Source: Paraspadella gotoi (taxonomy: Eukaryota > Chaetognatha). Taken from it: DNA of 64,000 nt. The DNA lies in the NCBI GenBank assembly GCA_051294375.1, contig CM119270.1, positions 18,485,382 through 18,549,381 of the forward strand, in the 5' to 3' direction. The number at the start of each line of letters is the position of its first letter. The first letter of the stretch is position 1. Of this stretch, positions 24,501 through 32,656 are shown piece after piece. The notes beneath the pieces are model-generated. The model saw only the letters and a program-made list of their open reading frames with translations, was not told the origin of the DNA and made no database searches. Both the position numbers and the translations under genes were made by a program.

Positions 24501-27500
24501 TCGATTAACCAGATCTGGATATGTTTTTGGAAAAAGCGTTAGAAGAAAAAAAAAGAGGGAAATAACGAAATAATATCGAGTAAGATTTTGATTTTAAAAC
24601 TATATATGACGCGATGTACAGTCTCGCTAGAATAAAACTATGCAGTTAAAAAAAAAATTTCATTATTGAATTTTCATTTTTTATTGTTTCTCATCTTAGG
24701 TCATTACTCCGCTGAAATGTTATGTATAAAAATTAATGCAAAATCTTTTAATGCTCTCAAATACAGTTAAATACATAAATGCTGTCAGATTCCAAACTAA
24801 AAAGAAGATTGCGTTTATCTATAATGTGGAACAACATATCTCTTAAAAAACAATGCCAGTCAGGAATCTCTTTTGTTTAAAGCTGTCGTTTGATTATCAA
24901 AAAACTTTAAAATTTGTCTGTCCATCTGTCTGTTCTGTCCGTCTTTTCTCCCATACCTTTAAAGTCTTATTACTTATGTTTGGATAAATCAATTGAGTTG
25001 AAATTTTGTCCGTGATTAAAAAAACTGGTTCATTGAGAACTGCGAATTCAAATTTCAACGGTAATCAGGCTAGTGGAAGTAAGTTTTAATTAGAAAAATA
25101 AAAGATCAATTTGAGTTTATAATTTATTTGTATTTTTTATCGTCGCACATAAATGGCGTCGTCATCGTCGTGTTGTCGAGGTCCTTGAAATTGCGGTGAG
25201 GACAGTTATTAAAATGTTTTGTTACGTTTTATAAAATAAACAAATTTCCTCATTTTATTTATATCTCTCCTCTCTCTCTATTCTCTTTTTCAATTACATA
25301 TAGCTATCTCTCTCTCTCTGCTGATCAGTTTATGTCAGTGAAAAGTGTTTTCTCCTGCTTGCTACTGCTGATTCGTCCGAAAAACATTTGGCCTCTCTCT
25401 CTCTCTCTCGCTAACATCAGGTTTTTATTTCGTGCTTTTTTCTCGTCACTCTTTTTCGTTCAGCAGATCCCGGAACTGATATAATTTATTTGTCGGTCCG
25501 TCGCATCGCCCACTCAATCTTGACGGGCATTCACTTATACATGTCAGAAAACATCAAAATTATGATAAATTATCCAAAAAAAAAACGATGTCCGTCCGTC
25601 CGTCCTACCTTAACAAAAATACAAATTACTCGTGATGGATGGATGGATTGAATGATATTTGTGGTGGGTAGGGGAAGTGTGTGCTTGAGCTGGATATGAA
25701 GTTTTTGATGCGAATCGTCGAGTGGATATGAGTTTTAATGGAAAAAAACAAAAAAATATATTCACTATTTGAACACCAATTACTCATGAGTGGATGGGGA
25801 GCTTGAACTGAAATTTTTTATGTGGCGTAGGAAGCTGTGTAATTAACTGGAAATCAAGTTTCGATGGAATCGTTTTGAGTGAAATGATTTAAATGGAAAA
25901 AACCAAGACCTGTGTTATACTAATTGATTATGCTTCTTTTTCTTTTTATTTTAAATGTAAATCAACGAGAATTAATAATAAATATTATAATCACGTTAAT
26001 AATCAATTAGTCAATTAATTTATCAATTATTAATTAATCAGTCAATTATCAAAACAAACATTATGGATCAAATTAATTTAATTGCTAAGTAATTAAATAA
26101 TTAACTGAATAAATTAATTATTTAATTAATTAAATAATTAATTAACTTGAATAATTTATTAATTAATTTACCGATAATAACCATGGCAAATCCGACTTGA
26201 AATACAAGATGTATTAAATAAATCCAAATAATTAAATCAGTTATTATTAATCAATTAGTCCCAATTAAAACTCCTCTCTGTTTTTTTTTTTTTTTGCCAA
26301 ATGAGGTCACGAGGTACGAAGCTAAAGTTTCTGCACGCGATCTCGACTCTATCTCTATCAACGCTCCACTCTAATAGCGATCTTGACTGTATCTCTATCA
26401 ACGCTCTACTCTAATAGCGATCTTAACTCGATCTCTATCAACGCTCCACTCTAATAGCGATCTCGACTCTATCTCTATCAACTCTCTACTCTAATAGCAA
26501 TCTCGTCTCTATCTCTATCAACGCTCCACTCTAATAGCGATCTCGACTCTATCTCTATCAATGCTCCACTATCGACGCTATAAACTCTCACTACTTCTCT
26601 ATTCTCACTTTCTGCTATTGACGCTCGCTACTTTTCTCTTCTCTCTTTCCTCTATCAACGCTTGCTAATTATATTTTCTCCCTTCAGTCGAGATTCGAAT
26701 TTCACTCGCGAGACTAAAAAAAAACTAACTAAAAAAAAAAACGAATTTAAAAAAAGGAGGGAATCATAGGATGACGTCGGGGAAAGGGATTGAAACTCTC
26801 CAAGGTTTCAAACCGCATAACCGATGAATAAAATTAGAATTATTATAAAAAAAATTGAAACTAGAGATTAACTTTACGAATCGAAAAAGAGCGAGCGGCA
26901 GCGTGCCCCCTGGAGCCCGGATTGTAAAATGCCAATGCCATGAAATTGGTACAACCAATATAAAAATTATCCATCCATTTGATAAATAAGCTATCTTGTC
27001 CCTGACTTTGGACAGGCTTTGGTGGTTTAAGGCCTCCATCACACTTGCAAGATAATAACATAACAGGTTTCTGCAAGCTTTCACATGTTTTTCTGATCGC
27101 ATTATGATCACATTCGCAAAAGTAACCGATTGCATTCAGATCGCATTCAGATCGCATACGCATCAATAACTGATCACATTCTGATCGCATTCAGATAATT
27201 CAGATCGCAGTCACAGCATTAACTGATCTCCTAATCATATTATGATCGCATTCGCATCATCAACTGATTGCATTCGCATCAATTACCAATCGCTTTCAGA
27301 TCGCATTATGATCACATACGCATCAATAACTGATCGCATTCTGATCGCATTCGCAGTATTAACTGATCTCCTTCTAATTGCATTACGATTGCATTCGCAT
27401 TATCAACTGATCGAATTCAGATCGCATTTGAATCAGTTACCAATCAAATACAGATTGCATTCAGATCGTATACGCATCAATAACTGATCACATTCTGATC

Positions 27501-29314
27501 GCATTTGTAGCATTAACTAATCTCTTTTTAATCGCATTATGACCGCATTCGCATTATAAACTGATCGCATTCGAATCGCATTCGCATCATCAACTGATCG
27601 CATTCGAATCGCAATCGCATCATCAACTAATCGCATTCGAATCGCTTTCCTTTCGTCGAGATTCTGCAAATTCGTTTCAATCGCGGACTAAAGCCAAACG
27701 GCTCTCTCTCTCTCTCTCTCTCTNNNNNNNNNNNNNNNNNNNNNNNNNNNNNNNNNNNNNNNNNNNNNNNNNNNNNNNNNNNNNNNNNNNNNNNNNNNNN
27801 NNNNNNNNNNNNNNNNNNNNNNNNNNNNNNNNNNNNNNNNNNNNNNNNNNNNNNNNNNNNNNNNNNNNNNNNNNNNNNNNNNNNNNNNNNNNNNNNNNNN
27901 NNNNNNNNNNNNNNNNNNNNNNNNNNNNNNNNNNNNNNNNNNNNNNNNNNNNNNNNNNNNNNNNNNNNNNNNNNNNNNNNNNNNNNNNNAAAAAAAAAGG
28001 ATAAAAAGAAAAAACGAGAAAGATTTGGAAGTACTAAAGGAGAGCCGTGAAACAAATGGAGTGAGATGGAGAGAGAGTGAGACGAGAAGAGAGAAAGAGA
28101 GATAGAAAGAGAGGGGGGGGCAGAGAGGAGAGAGAAAGAGAGAAGAGCAGAGAGGAGAAACGAAGAGAGAGAGAGAGAGAGAGAGAGAGCTTATAAAGGC
28201 TAGAAAAAAAAGTTATAACGTATTACAGTATTACGTATCCCAGCTACTAATCTCTTAATCTCCCTACACATTGCGTCATCATTCAATCCGCGGAATCACC
28301 CGACGGTCCCGACTCCGACCAAACTCCGACCAAACTCCGACCAAACTCCGACCAAACTCCGACCAAACTCACTTCAAGAACGAGAATTCTCTCGCATAAA
28401 CGATAAAAAAAACAAAAAAACCGAATGTTTTGTCATCAAAACTTTATTTTACTACGAATTATATTACCTCGATTAACCAGATCTGGATATTTTTTAAAAA
28501 GCGTTGAAGAAAAAAAAAATTGAGGGAAAATAAACGAAAAATAATAATCGAGTAAGATTTTGATTTTAAAACTATATATATATATATATATAATGTCGGT
28601 TTTTTTTTAAACTTTTACACATATTTTCCTTCACTCGAGCCCAAAAAGGTCTTGTTTTCCCAAAACGCCCCATTTTATCTTAAATTTTAAATTAGATAAA
28701 TCTTTTTAGTTAAAGATTAGGATGATGGTTAGCGTTAAAGATTAGGTTTAGAATTAGGTTAGTGATTAAGGTTAGGGTCTTGGTTTGAGATTAAGCATTT
28801 AGATTAAGGGTTAGGATTAGAAATTAGAGATAAGGGTTTGGGTTCAGGATTAGGTTAGGGTTAGGATTAGGAATTAGGTTTAAAGATTGGTTAATAAGTT
28901 TAAAAATAAATTTAAGTTAAGATTCAATTCTGGGAACGACGAACAGAAAGGGGCACTCTGGAAAAGAGAGCCATTTACATTTTATCAAAACGCGGCGATG
29001 ACGTAACCCCCAGAGGCCCCCCCCCGCACACCACCCTTCCACAATCAAATCTGTCGACTGTCTCGACGAAAATGAATTTTTTCTACTCTTCCCGCCGAAA
29101 ATTGGGATCACCTCGAACGAGCGGCGGTTGACGGGAATGGCGCTTGGGGAGATTGACGCTGAGACGACGATGCTTGGCGTTGAGACGACGAGGATTGAGC
29201 GCTGAGACGCACTCTGGCGGAGGACGAGGGATTTTTAGACTTCGGACGCGTCGAAGCGGAGGCTAGTAACACGTTTCGATGGCGTGGCACGACGCATCCG
29301 GGAAATCCCGTTTT
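6635..29314 (-). CDS. SRCIN1/KIAA1217-like: SRCIN1 (p140Cap) / KIAA1217 (sickle tail) homologue, partial, multi-exon
   Basis: In vertebrates this family consists of cytoskeletal scaffold proteins; p140Cap binds Src regulators and actin-linked partners at adhesions and synapses. Six minus-strand exons are supported, in order 29314-29112, 22086-21598, 14964-14759, 12184-12055, 11698-11542 and 6992-6635. Every junction among the first five matches in phase and has AG/GT borders. Exon 3 carries RASLPVVRS, a motif I recall from vertebrate members. It runs into LPNEVTTLDTVRALFVRAF and then DLFYELENLRDISDRTVLKV, the start of the AIP3-type domain. The N-terminal part is Ser/Arg-rich and probably disordered. 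The start exon and the C-terminal coiled-coil exons were not found. Phase implies at least one unseen exon between 11.5 and 7.0 kb. Identification is firm for exons 3-5, and by linkage and phase for exons 1-2. Confidence 0.88.
7151..7175. other. Assembly gap (25 N)
   Basis: A placeholder gap in a purine-rich region, close to where a missing exon of the SRCIN1-like gene could lie. Confidence 0.99.
7176..7435. repeat. Purine-rich low-complexity tract
   Basis: Imperfect GA/GAAA/GGA repeats run over ~260 bases. Reading frames here are artefacts of Ser/Leu/Phe or Arg/Glu codon runs. Confidence 0.9.
7845..10745. repeat. Minisatellite, ~76-bp unit, ~38 copies
   Basis: Each unit reads approximately ggtagcgaggctgtatgaaattttctgctgtccaccttactatggcttcatagtgtagtggttacaggt, with no gaps between units. 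I counted about 38 'tagcgag' anchors from ~7870 to ~10683, for a mean spacing of ~76 bases. Each unit contains a hairpin: CCACCT...AGGTGG encloses ACTATG-gctt-CATAGT. Copies differ mostly by 1-3 base insertions or deletions rather than substitutions. The array lies in an intron of the SRCIN1-like gene, if the exon at 6.8 kb belongs to it. Confidence 0.95.
10885..10949. repeat. (CT)n microsatellite
   Basis: An uninterrupted dinucleotide run of ~32 units, followed by a purine-rich tract to ~11150. Confidence 0.97.
11542..11698 (-). CDS. SRCIN1-like gene, AIP3-type domain exon b (exon 5 of those found)
   Basis: The acceptor is ttttattcag and the donor is TTCAAG|GTGAGT. It is entered in phase 2, completing an Arg codon, and left in phase 0. 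It codes DPIKDLFYELENLRDISDRT followed by VLKVFEVDKHG, matching the family's FYEL..vRdIqDRs.lKv signature. Confidence 0.92.
12055..12184 (-). CDS. SRCIN1-like gene, AIP3-type domain exon a (exon 4 of those found)
   Basis: The acceptor is ccccatcatcag and the donor is TACATCAG|GTACGC; it is 130 bases. The leftover G of the previous exon plus AA makes Glu, then the frame reads CKRATLPNEVTTLDTVRALF and continues through NGKLSMMYMEQPNVKVYI. This is the conserved start of the SRCIN1/KIAA1217 core domain. Confidence 0.92.
12185..13463. other. Intron-like DNA, no exon seen
   Basis: AT-rich and purine-rich sequence between SRCIN1-like exons 4 and 3, including aaagagaaaag repeats at 12540-12600. No splice-bounded open frame with coding-type codon use was found. 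Confidence 0.5.
13464..13746. mobile_element. Small TIR element with TTAGGG-like core
   Basis: It starts with ggggctttatttacccaaagcgccccc and ends with ggggctcgttgggaaaagagagcc. The revcomp of the left end and the right end share a GGGGC..TTGGG.AAA.A.AG.CC pattern. Between them lie degenerate ggttagtgattagg repeats. It is probably a non-autonomous DNA transposon in a SRCIN1-like intron. Confidence 0.6.
13747..14758. other. Intron-like DNA, no exon seen
   Basis: AT-rich sequence with an (ACG)n run at ~14203-14221. Two extra copies of the exon-3 3' border lie at ~14676-14727. Confidence 0.45.
14759..14964 (-). CDS. SRCIN1-like gene, RASLPVVRS exon (exon 3 of those found)
   Basis: The acceptor is ccctccccag and the donor is GGCACAG|GTGAGA; it is 206 bases, entered in phase 2 and left in phase 1. 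It codes FRASLPVVRS followed by KPIGLVFLMLGT, the lead-in to the AIP3-type domain in the family. The 3' border is copied twice more just downstream (see findings). Confidence 0.88.
15290..15328. repeat. (CT)n microsatellite
   Basis: A pure dinucleotide run followed by imperfect CT repeats to ~15353. Confidence 0.95.
15700..15741. repeat. (GA)n microsatellite
   Basis: A pure dinucleotide run. Frames across it give Arg-Glu repeats that are not evidence of coding. Confidence 0.95.
15742..18010. other. No supported gene; includes a 25-N gap
   Basis: A 25-N gap occupies 15996-16020. The stretch 16020-16500 is less AT-rich and has an open frame of ~87 codons on the plus strand with a smaller one opposite, but neither has splice signals or recognisable motifs. 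The rest is AT-rich, intron-like DNA. Confidence 0.4.
18018..18335. repeat. Direct repeat pair, ~90 bp
   Basis: Segments ~18018-18110 and ~18236-18335 share tttttaattc, cgaag.cttcc, gcttcg, tcgaattcg, aactacttgattt and attgggg in the same order. Each also has a small inverted cgaattc/gaattcg pair. The function is unknown. Confidence 0.65.
18712..19075. promoter_or_regulatory. Cluster of ETS-like, CRE-like and TATA-like motifs in tandem repeats
   Basis: ACCGGAAGT (the ETS/GABP consensus) occurs at 18712, 18921 and 18938. TGACGTCA (full CRE) occurs at 18970, and half or near sites (gatgacgtcaatt, ggacgtcatc, gatgacgttcatc) recur from 18795 to 19070. The unit atctataaatag-attgatgacg...attggaatgttgatg is present twice in tandem (~18952 and ~19009). 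This could be an enhancer, a promoter inside a mobile element, or simply a satellite that happens to contain these words. Confidence 0.4.
19080..21597. other. Intron-like DNA with microsatellites
   Basis: It contains (CT)n at 19789-19840, (CTTT)n at ~20508-20605 and (AAC)n at ~20699-20720; the rest is AT-rich. No splice-bounded exon was found. Confidence 0.5.
20508..20605. repeat. (CTTT)n tetranucleotide microsatellite
   Basis: About 24 units, nearly perfect. The minus-strand frame gives Lys-Glu-Arg-Lys repeats, taken as an artefact. Confidence 0.97.
21598..22086 (-). CDS. SRCIN1-like gene, Arg/Ser-rich exon (exon 2 of those found)
   Basis: The acceptor is ctctctccccag and the donor is CAGGAAGG|GTGAGG; both phases agree with the neighbouring exons. 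The exon codes ~163 residues that are basic, Ser/Thr/Pro-rich and likely disordered. It begins with two 11-residue direct repeats of the form LP(G/S)VVRTCG(A/V)T, which correspond to a 33-bp DNA duplication near 22002-22065. Confidence 0.75.
22225..22249. other. Assembly gap (25 N)
   Basis: A placeholder gap just 5' of the duplicated 2.2-kb unit. Confidence 0.99.
22377..24608. repeat. 2.2-kb interspersed repeat, copy 1
   Basis: It begins with a T-run and gccaaatgaggtcacgag and ends near gattttgattttaaaactatatat. Internal parts, in order: a ~38-bp array (atctctatcaacgctccactctaatagcg) at 22441-22680; a conserved block at 22890-23170; a gatcgcattcgcatcaataact array at 23190-23750; a CT tract at 23811-23886; and a GA tract. 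No intact protein is encoded; the conserved block is broken in all frames between copies. It is likely a non-autonomous element or a segmental duplicate. Confidence 0.85.
24609..26279. other. AT-rich spacer between the two repeat copies
   Basis: Contains gtctgtccatctgtctg- and tccgtccgtccg-type stretches, typical of invertebrate interspersed repeats. A copy of a repeat shared with 32.8 and 33.7 kb lies at ~25157-25305. The stretch 25960-26170 is almost wholly aattaattaat. No gene was seen. Confidence 0.5.
26280..28578. repeat. 2.2-kb interspersed repeat, copy 2
   Basis: Same order of parts and orientation as the copy starting at 22377, about 3.9 kb away, differing by scattered small indels and substitutions. 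It is interrupted by the 266-N gap (27724-27989) at the CT tract. Near the end it carries a five-fold ccaaactccga repeat (28317-28370) where copy 1 has two. Confidence 0.85.
27724..27989. other. Assembly gap (266 N)
   Basis: The gap falls exactly at the CT microsatellite of the second 2.2-kb copy, so the missing bases are probably low-complexity sequence. Confidence 0.99.
28638..28972. mobile_element. Small TIR element with TTAGGG-like core
   Basis: The left end is gagcccaaaaaggtcttgttttcccaaaacgcccc; the right end is ggggcactctggaaaagagagcc. The core is ~200 bases of degenerate ggttagggttaggattagg repeats. The layout is the same as the copy at 13.5 kb. Confidence 0.6.
29112..29314 (-). CDS. 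SRCIN1-like gene, Ser/Gln-rich exon (exon 1 of those found)
   Basis: The acceptor is ctcgtcag and the donor is TTCGAG|GTGATC. It is entered in phase 0 and left in phase 2, giving 67 codons rich in Ser, Arg and Gln with a small internal repeat (SSSSQRQA, SSSQRQS). The two leftover bases AG pair with the first base of the next exon to give Arg. It has no Met, so a coding exon must lie upstream. Confidence 0.7.
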
Positions 29315-29584
29315 CTGACGAGCGGGGAAGGAAATGTGGGAAGCGAAGGGGGGGGGAGAGGGGGGGGGGCGGAAAGGGCGGGGAATTGGTTCCGGAAGGA
29401 AAAGTAACGGCCCATCGAATAAATAAAAACGTTTCTGCGTTTTCGGGACCTTGTTTTCTCTCTCTCTCTCTCTCTCTGTTCTCTCCCTGAAGTTTATTCC
29501 AGCATTTCCCACCCACAAAGTTTCCATTTTGCTCTCACCTTTTCCCTTCTCTCTACCTTCCTTCATCAGCTCTAACATTCCTCC

Positions 29585-30345
29585 CTCCTTTCCTTCCTTT
29601 TCATCCCTTTCCTTCCTCCCTTCCCCTTTCGTCCTCCATCTCTTTCAACCTTTCCTTTTCACCCTTCCCTTCCTCCCTTCCCCCTTTCCTCCTCCATCTC
29701 TTAACCTTTCCTTTTCAACCCCTTCCCTTTCTACCCCCCTTTCCCTCCATCTCTTAACTCTTTCTATTCACCCCTTCCCTCTCCCTACCCCCTTTCTCCC
29801 TCCATCTCTTAACCTTTTTCCTTTTCACCCCTCCCTTTCCTCCCTTCCCCTTTCCTCCTCCATCTCTTAACCTTTCCTTTCACCCTTCCTTTTCCTCCTT
29901 TCCCCTATGCCTCCCTCCATCTCTTAACCTTTCCTTTTTTCACCCCTGTCCCTTTCCTCCCTTCCTCCTCCATCTCTTAACTTTCCTTTTCTACCCCTTC
30001 CCCTTTCTCCCTTCTCCTTTCTCTCTCCATCTCTTAACCTTTCCTTTTCACCCCTTCCTTTTCCTCCCTTTCCCCCTTTCCTCCCTCCATCTCTTAACCT
30101 TTCCTTTCACCCCTTCCCTTTCCTCCTGTCCTCCCTTCATCTCTTAACCTTTCCTTTTAACCCCTTACCCTTTTCCTCCCTTCCCCCTTCCTCCCTCCAT
30201 CTCTTTAACTTTTCCTTTCACCCTTCCCTTTCCCCTCCCTTCCTCCTTTCCTCCCTCCATCTCTTAACCTTTCCTTTCATCCCTTTTCTCTTTCCTTCCC
30301 TCCTCCCCCATTCTCTTTAACCTTTTCCTTTTCATCCCTTCCCTT
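29585..30345. repeat. Pyrimidine-rich minisatellite, ~57-bp unit, ~12 copies
   Basis: The unit is approximately ctccatctcttaacctttccttttcaccccttccctttcctcccttcccc. The anchor ccatctctt recurs every ~55-60 bases from ~29635 to ~30258. The array lies just 5' (gene sense) of the 29.2-kb SRCIN1-like exon, so it sits in the upstream intron. Strong strand asymmetry (almost no purines) is its main feature. Confidence 0.9.
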
Positions 30346-30713
30346 TCCTCCCCTCCCCAACCCACCCTATTCTCACCTTTCCTCCTTATCCCCCTTCCTT
30401 TCCTCCCTTCCGGTCTCCACGCCTCCTTCTCGCCATTTCGGTCCTCGTCTGCCGGAAGTGGTCGGTGGGCGGGATTCGTTCCTCTGAATTCGCCTAAAAA
30501 AACAAAAGAGAAACAAACAATCATAATATTCGTGGTAAGAATGCAAAGAGGACTGAATAATGAAAATGGAATGGAAATATATTGAGCACGTGAAACGCAT
30601 ATATCGGAATACGTAAGACGGATGGAAGACAAGAAATCTGGAAATCTTTTACGATAAATTTAAATGTGGTCAAAAAAGCGATAAATGTAAATTAAGAAAA
30701 CAATTTCTTGAAG

Positions 30714-30790
30714 AGAGAACAATTGAAGAGAAGAAGAGAACAATTGAAGAGAACAAGAGAACAATTTAAGAGAACAAGAGAACAATTGCC
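30714..30790. repeat. Short tandem repeat, ~24-bp unit
   Basis: gagaacaattgaagagaacaa-type units repeat about three times. Because the unit is a multiple of three, it yields a coiled-coil-like reading on the plus strand, which I do not take as a gene. Confidence 0.7.
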
Positions 30791-30899
30791 AATGATTGAA
30801 ATTTTAAAAAAGTCGATGCTTAAGCTGACGAGACAACCTTTCAAAACATACGAACAAATGAAAAGCAATACTCTGTTCGACACGAGTCTTATTTAAATC

Positions 30900-32090
30900 C
30901 ACAACGAAAGAAGATTATAAAGAGTTTCTCCTTTCGCCAGACATCGACCCTTTCAAGCAAAACGAAAACACGAAACGAATTTTTTTTTTCTCTTTGACTG
31001 ATTTTCCTGCATTTTTTTCCCCTCCCTTTTCCACTTCGAATGTCACTTTGTTATTTCCCATTTTTTTATCTTTTTTTGTTTTAGAGGCGACATATTTTTT
31101 AAGGGACAATATTGAGGAAAGCTCTCAGTCTCTCTCGGTCTCTCTAGGCCGATAATGAAAAGCGAAAGCGTGACTTGGCACGTTCGCCTGAAAAACGAAA
31201 ACCGAGAATCGAGTTCAAGCCAGAAAAAGCATAAACAAAAAAGACGCGACGACAAAAAAAAAAAAGCAAAAAAAAAGCATGGCTTCCCAATCCCCCATTT
31301 TTAGTTTTTCAAATGGATGTTTTTTGTTTGTTTTTTTTTTTCATTGAATTTTTGTGGCTTCGAGAGTTTTTTCATTTTAGCATATTTTTTTTTATGGTCA
31401 CAGCGGCGATTAAATAAAAAACACTTTTTTTAAAAGTTTATTTAAAAACGAAAGTTAGTGGCTTAATAATTAATCATTAAAACTTTTTTCCACAGAGTTT
31501 AGAGGATTTATAAATACTTAGTTCAAACTTACGTGAATCGGCAAGAGAATCATAATCCATGTAAGCGAGACGTTGTTTGCTTTTTTCGAAAATCCTCTAG
31601 AAAAATATTTTTTTCTTAAATCCGATTCTAAGTAGAAAGAGAAAGAGAAAAATCTCTAGAAAAGAAAACAATTATAAAAAAAAGAAGAGAGAATTTCCGA
31701 TAAAGAAAAAAAGGAGGAAAGGAAAGAAACCTTTTTCTTTTATTTGTTCTTTTTTCTTTTTTTGAAGGAAAAACCGCGCGTTTGAGCTGGAGAGAAAATC
31801 GGGTCGTCAGGCGAAAAAGACGCCGGGAATGCGGCGCCATGAATACGGCGCCGTTCTCCAATTACTGCGCCTCGTGGGATTGATCTACGACAGGCGCTGC
31901 TTTCAACGAATCTCAGATTCGAGACCCAAGGCCTCGAACTCGCGACCTTCGAACTTGGAAAACGAAACGATCGTCCATTGAGCCAAATCAGGACGGTACA
32001 CGCGGCCACACGGGCGATACGAAGGCGGGAGGTAGGAAGGCATGCAAAAAAAGAACTGGCCGCTCGATTCGCCCCCAGGACAAGAAAAAC
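30900..32090. other. No supported gene; possible tRNA-related repeat
   Basis: AT-rich DNA. On the minus strand near 31985-31925, tggctcaatgg (A-box-like) is followed ~45 bases later by gagttcgaggc (B-box-like), suggesting an old tRNA-derived SINE, but no cloverleaf forms. The 31790-31900 stretch is GC-richer without supported coding. Confidence 0.3.
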
Positions 32091-32182
32091 CTCCCTCTCT
32101 CTCTCTCTCTCCTTCTCTCTCTCTCTCTCTCTCTCTCTCCTCTCTCTTCCTCTCTCTTCCCCTTTCTCTATCCTCTCTCTCT

Positions 32183-32219
<37 letters not shown>

Positions 32220-32655
32220 CCTCGGTCTCTCTCTCTCTCGTCTCCATATCTCTCTCTCTTTCCTCCTCTCTCTCTCCTCCTCTTTCACTTCTCCTCTTCC
32301 TTCTTTTCTCTCCTCTCCTTCCCCTCTCTCTCACCTTCTTCCTCTCAGCTTCTCTCTTCCTCAATCCCTCTCTCTCTTTCTCTTTCCTTCCATCTCTCCT
32401 CTTCTCATCTTTCTGTCTTCTCTCTTTCTCTTTCTGTCTCTCTCCCCCTCGGCTCCCTCCTTCCCTTCTCTCCTCCTCGCCCTCCGTCCTCCTCACTGTC
32501 CGTCTCATCTCACCTCCCTCCCTCTGGATTCTCCATCACCCCTACCACGCTTCTCTCCCCTCTCTCTCTTTCTCCTCTCCTCCTCCTCTATCCTTATTTC
32601 CTTTCTCCTCTCTTCCCTCTCCTCTCGCATTCACACCACCCTCTCTCCTCAACTT
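32091..32655. repeat. Long pyrimidine tract (CT-rich)
   Basis: About 560 bases of nearly uninterrupted CT/CTT/CCT repeats. It gives long but meaningless Ser/Leu and Arg/Glu open frames of ~200 codons on both strands. Confidence 0.95.
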
Positions 32656-32656
32656 T

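Noticed and set aside
30708-30896. 62-codon coiled-coil-like plus-strand frame
   Set aside because: It comes from a ~24-bp purine-rich tandem repeat, with no upstream or downstream exon signals.
31925-31995. Possible tRNA gene on the minus strand
   Set aside because: A and B boxes are present, but anticodon and T arms do not pair; at most a SINE relic.
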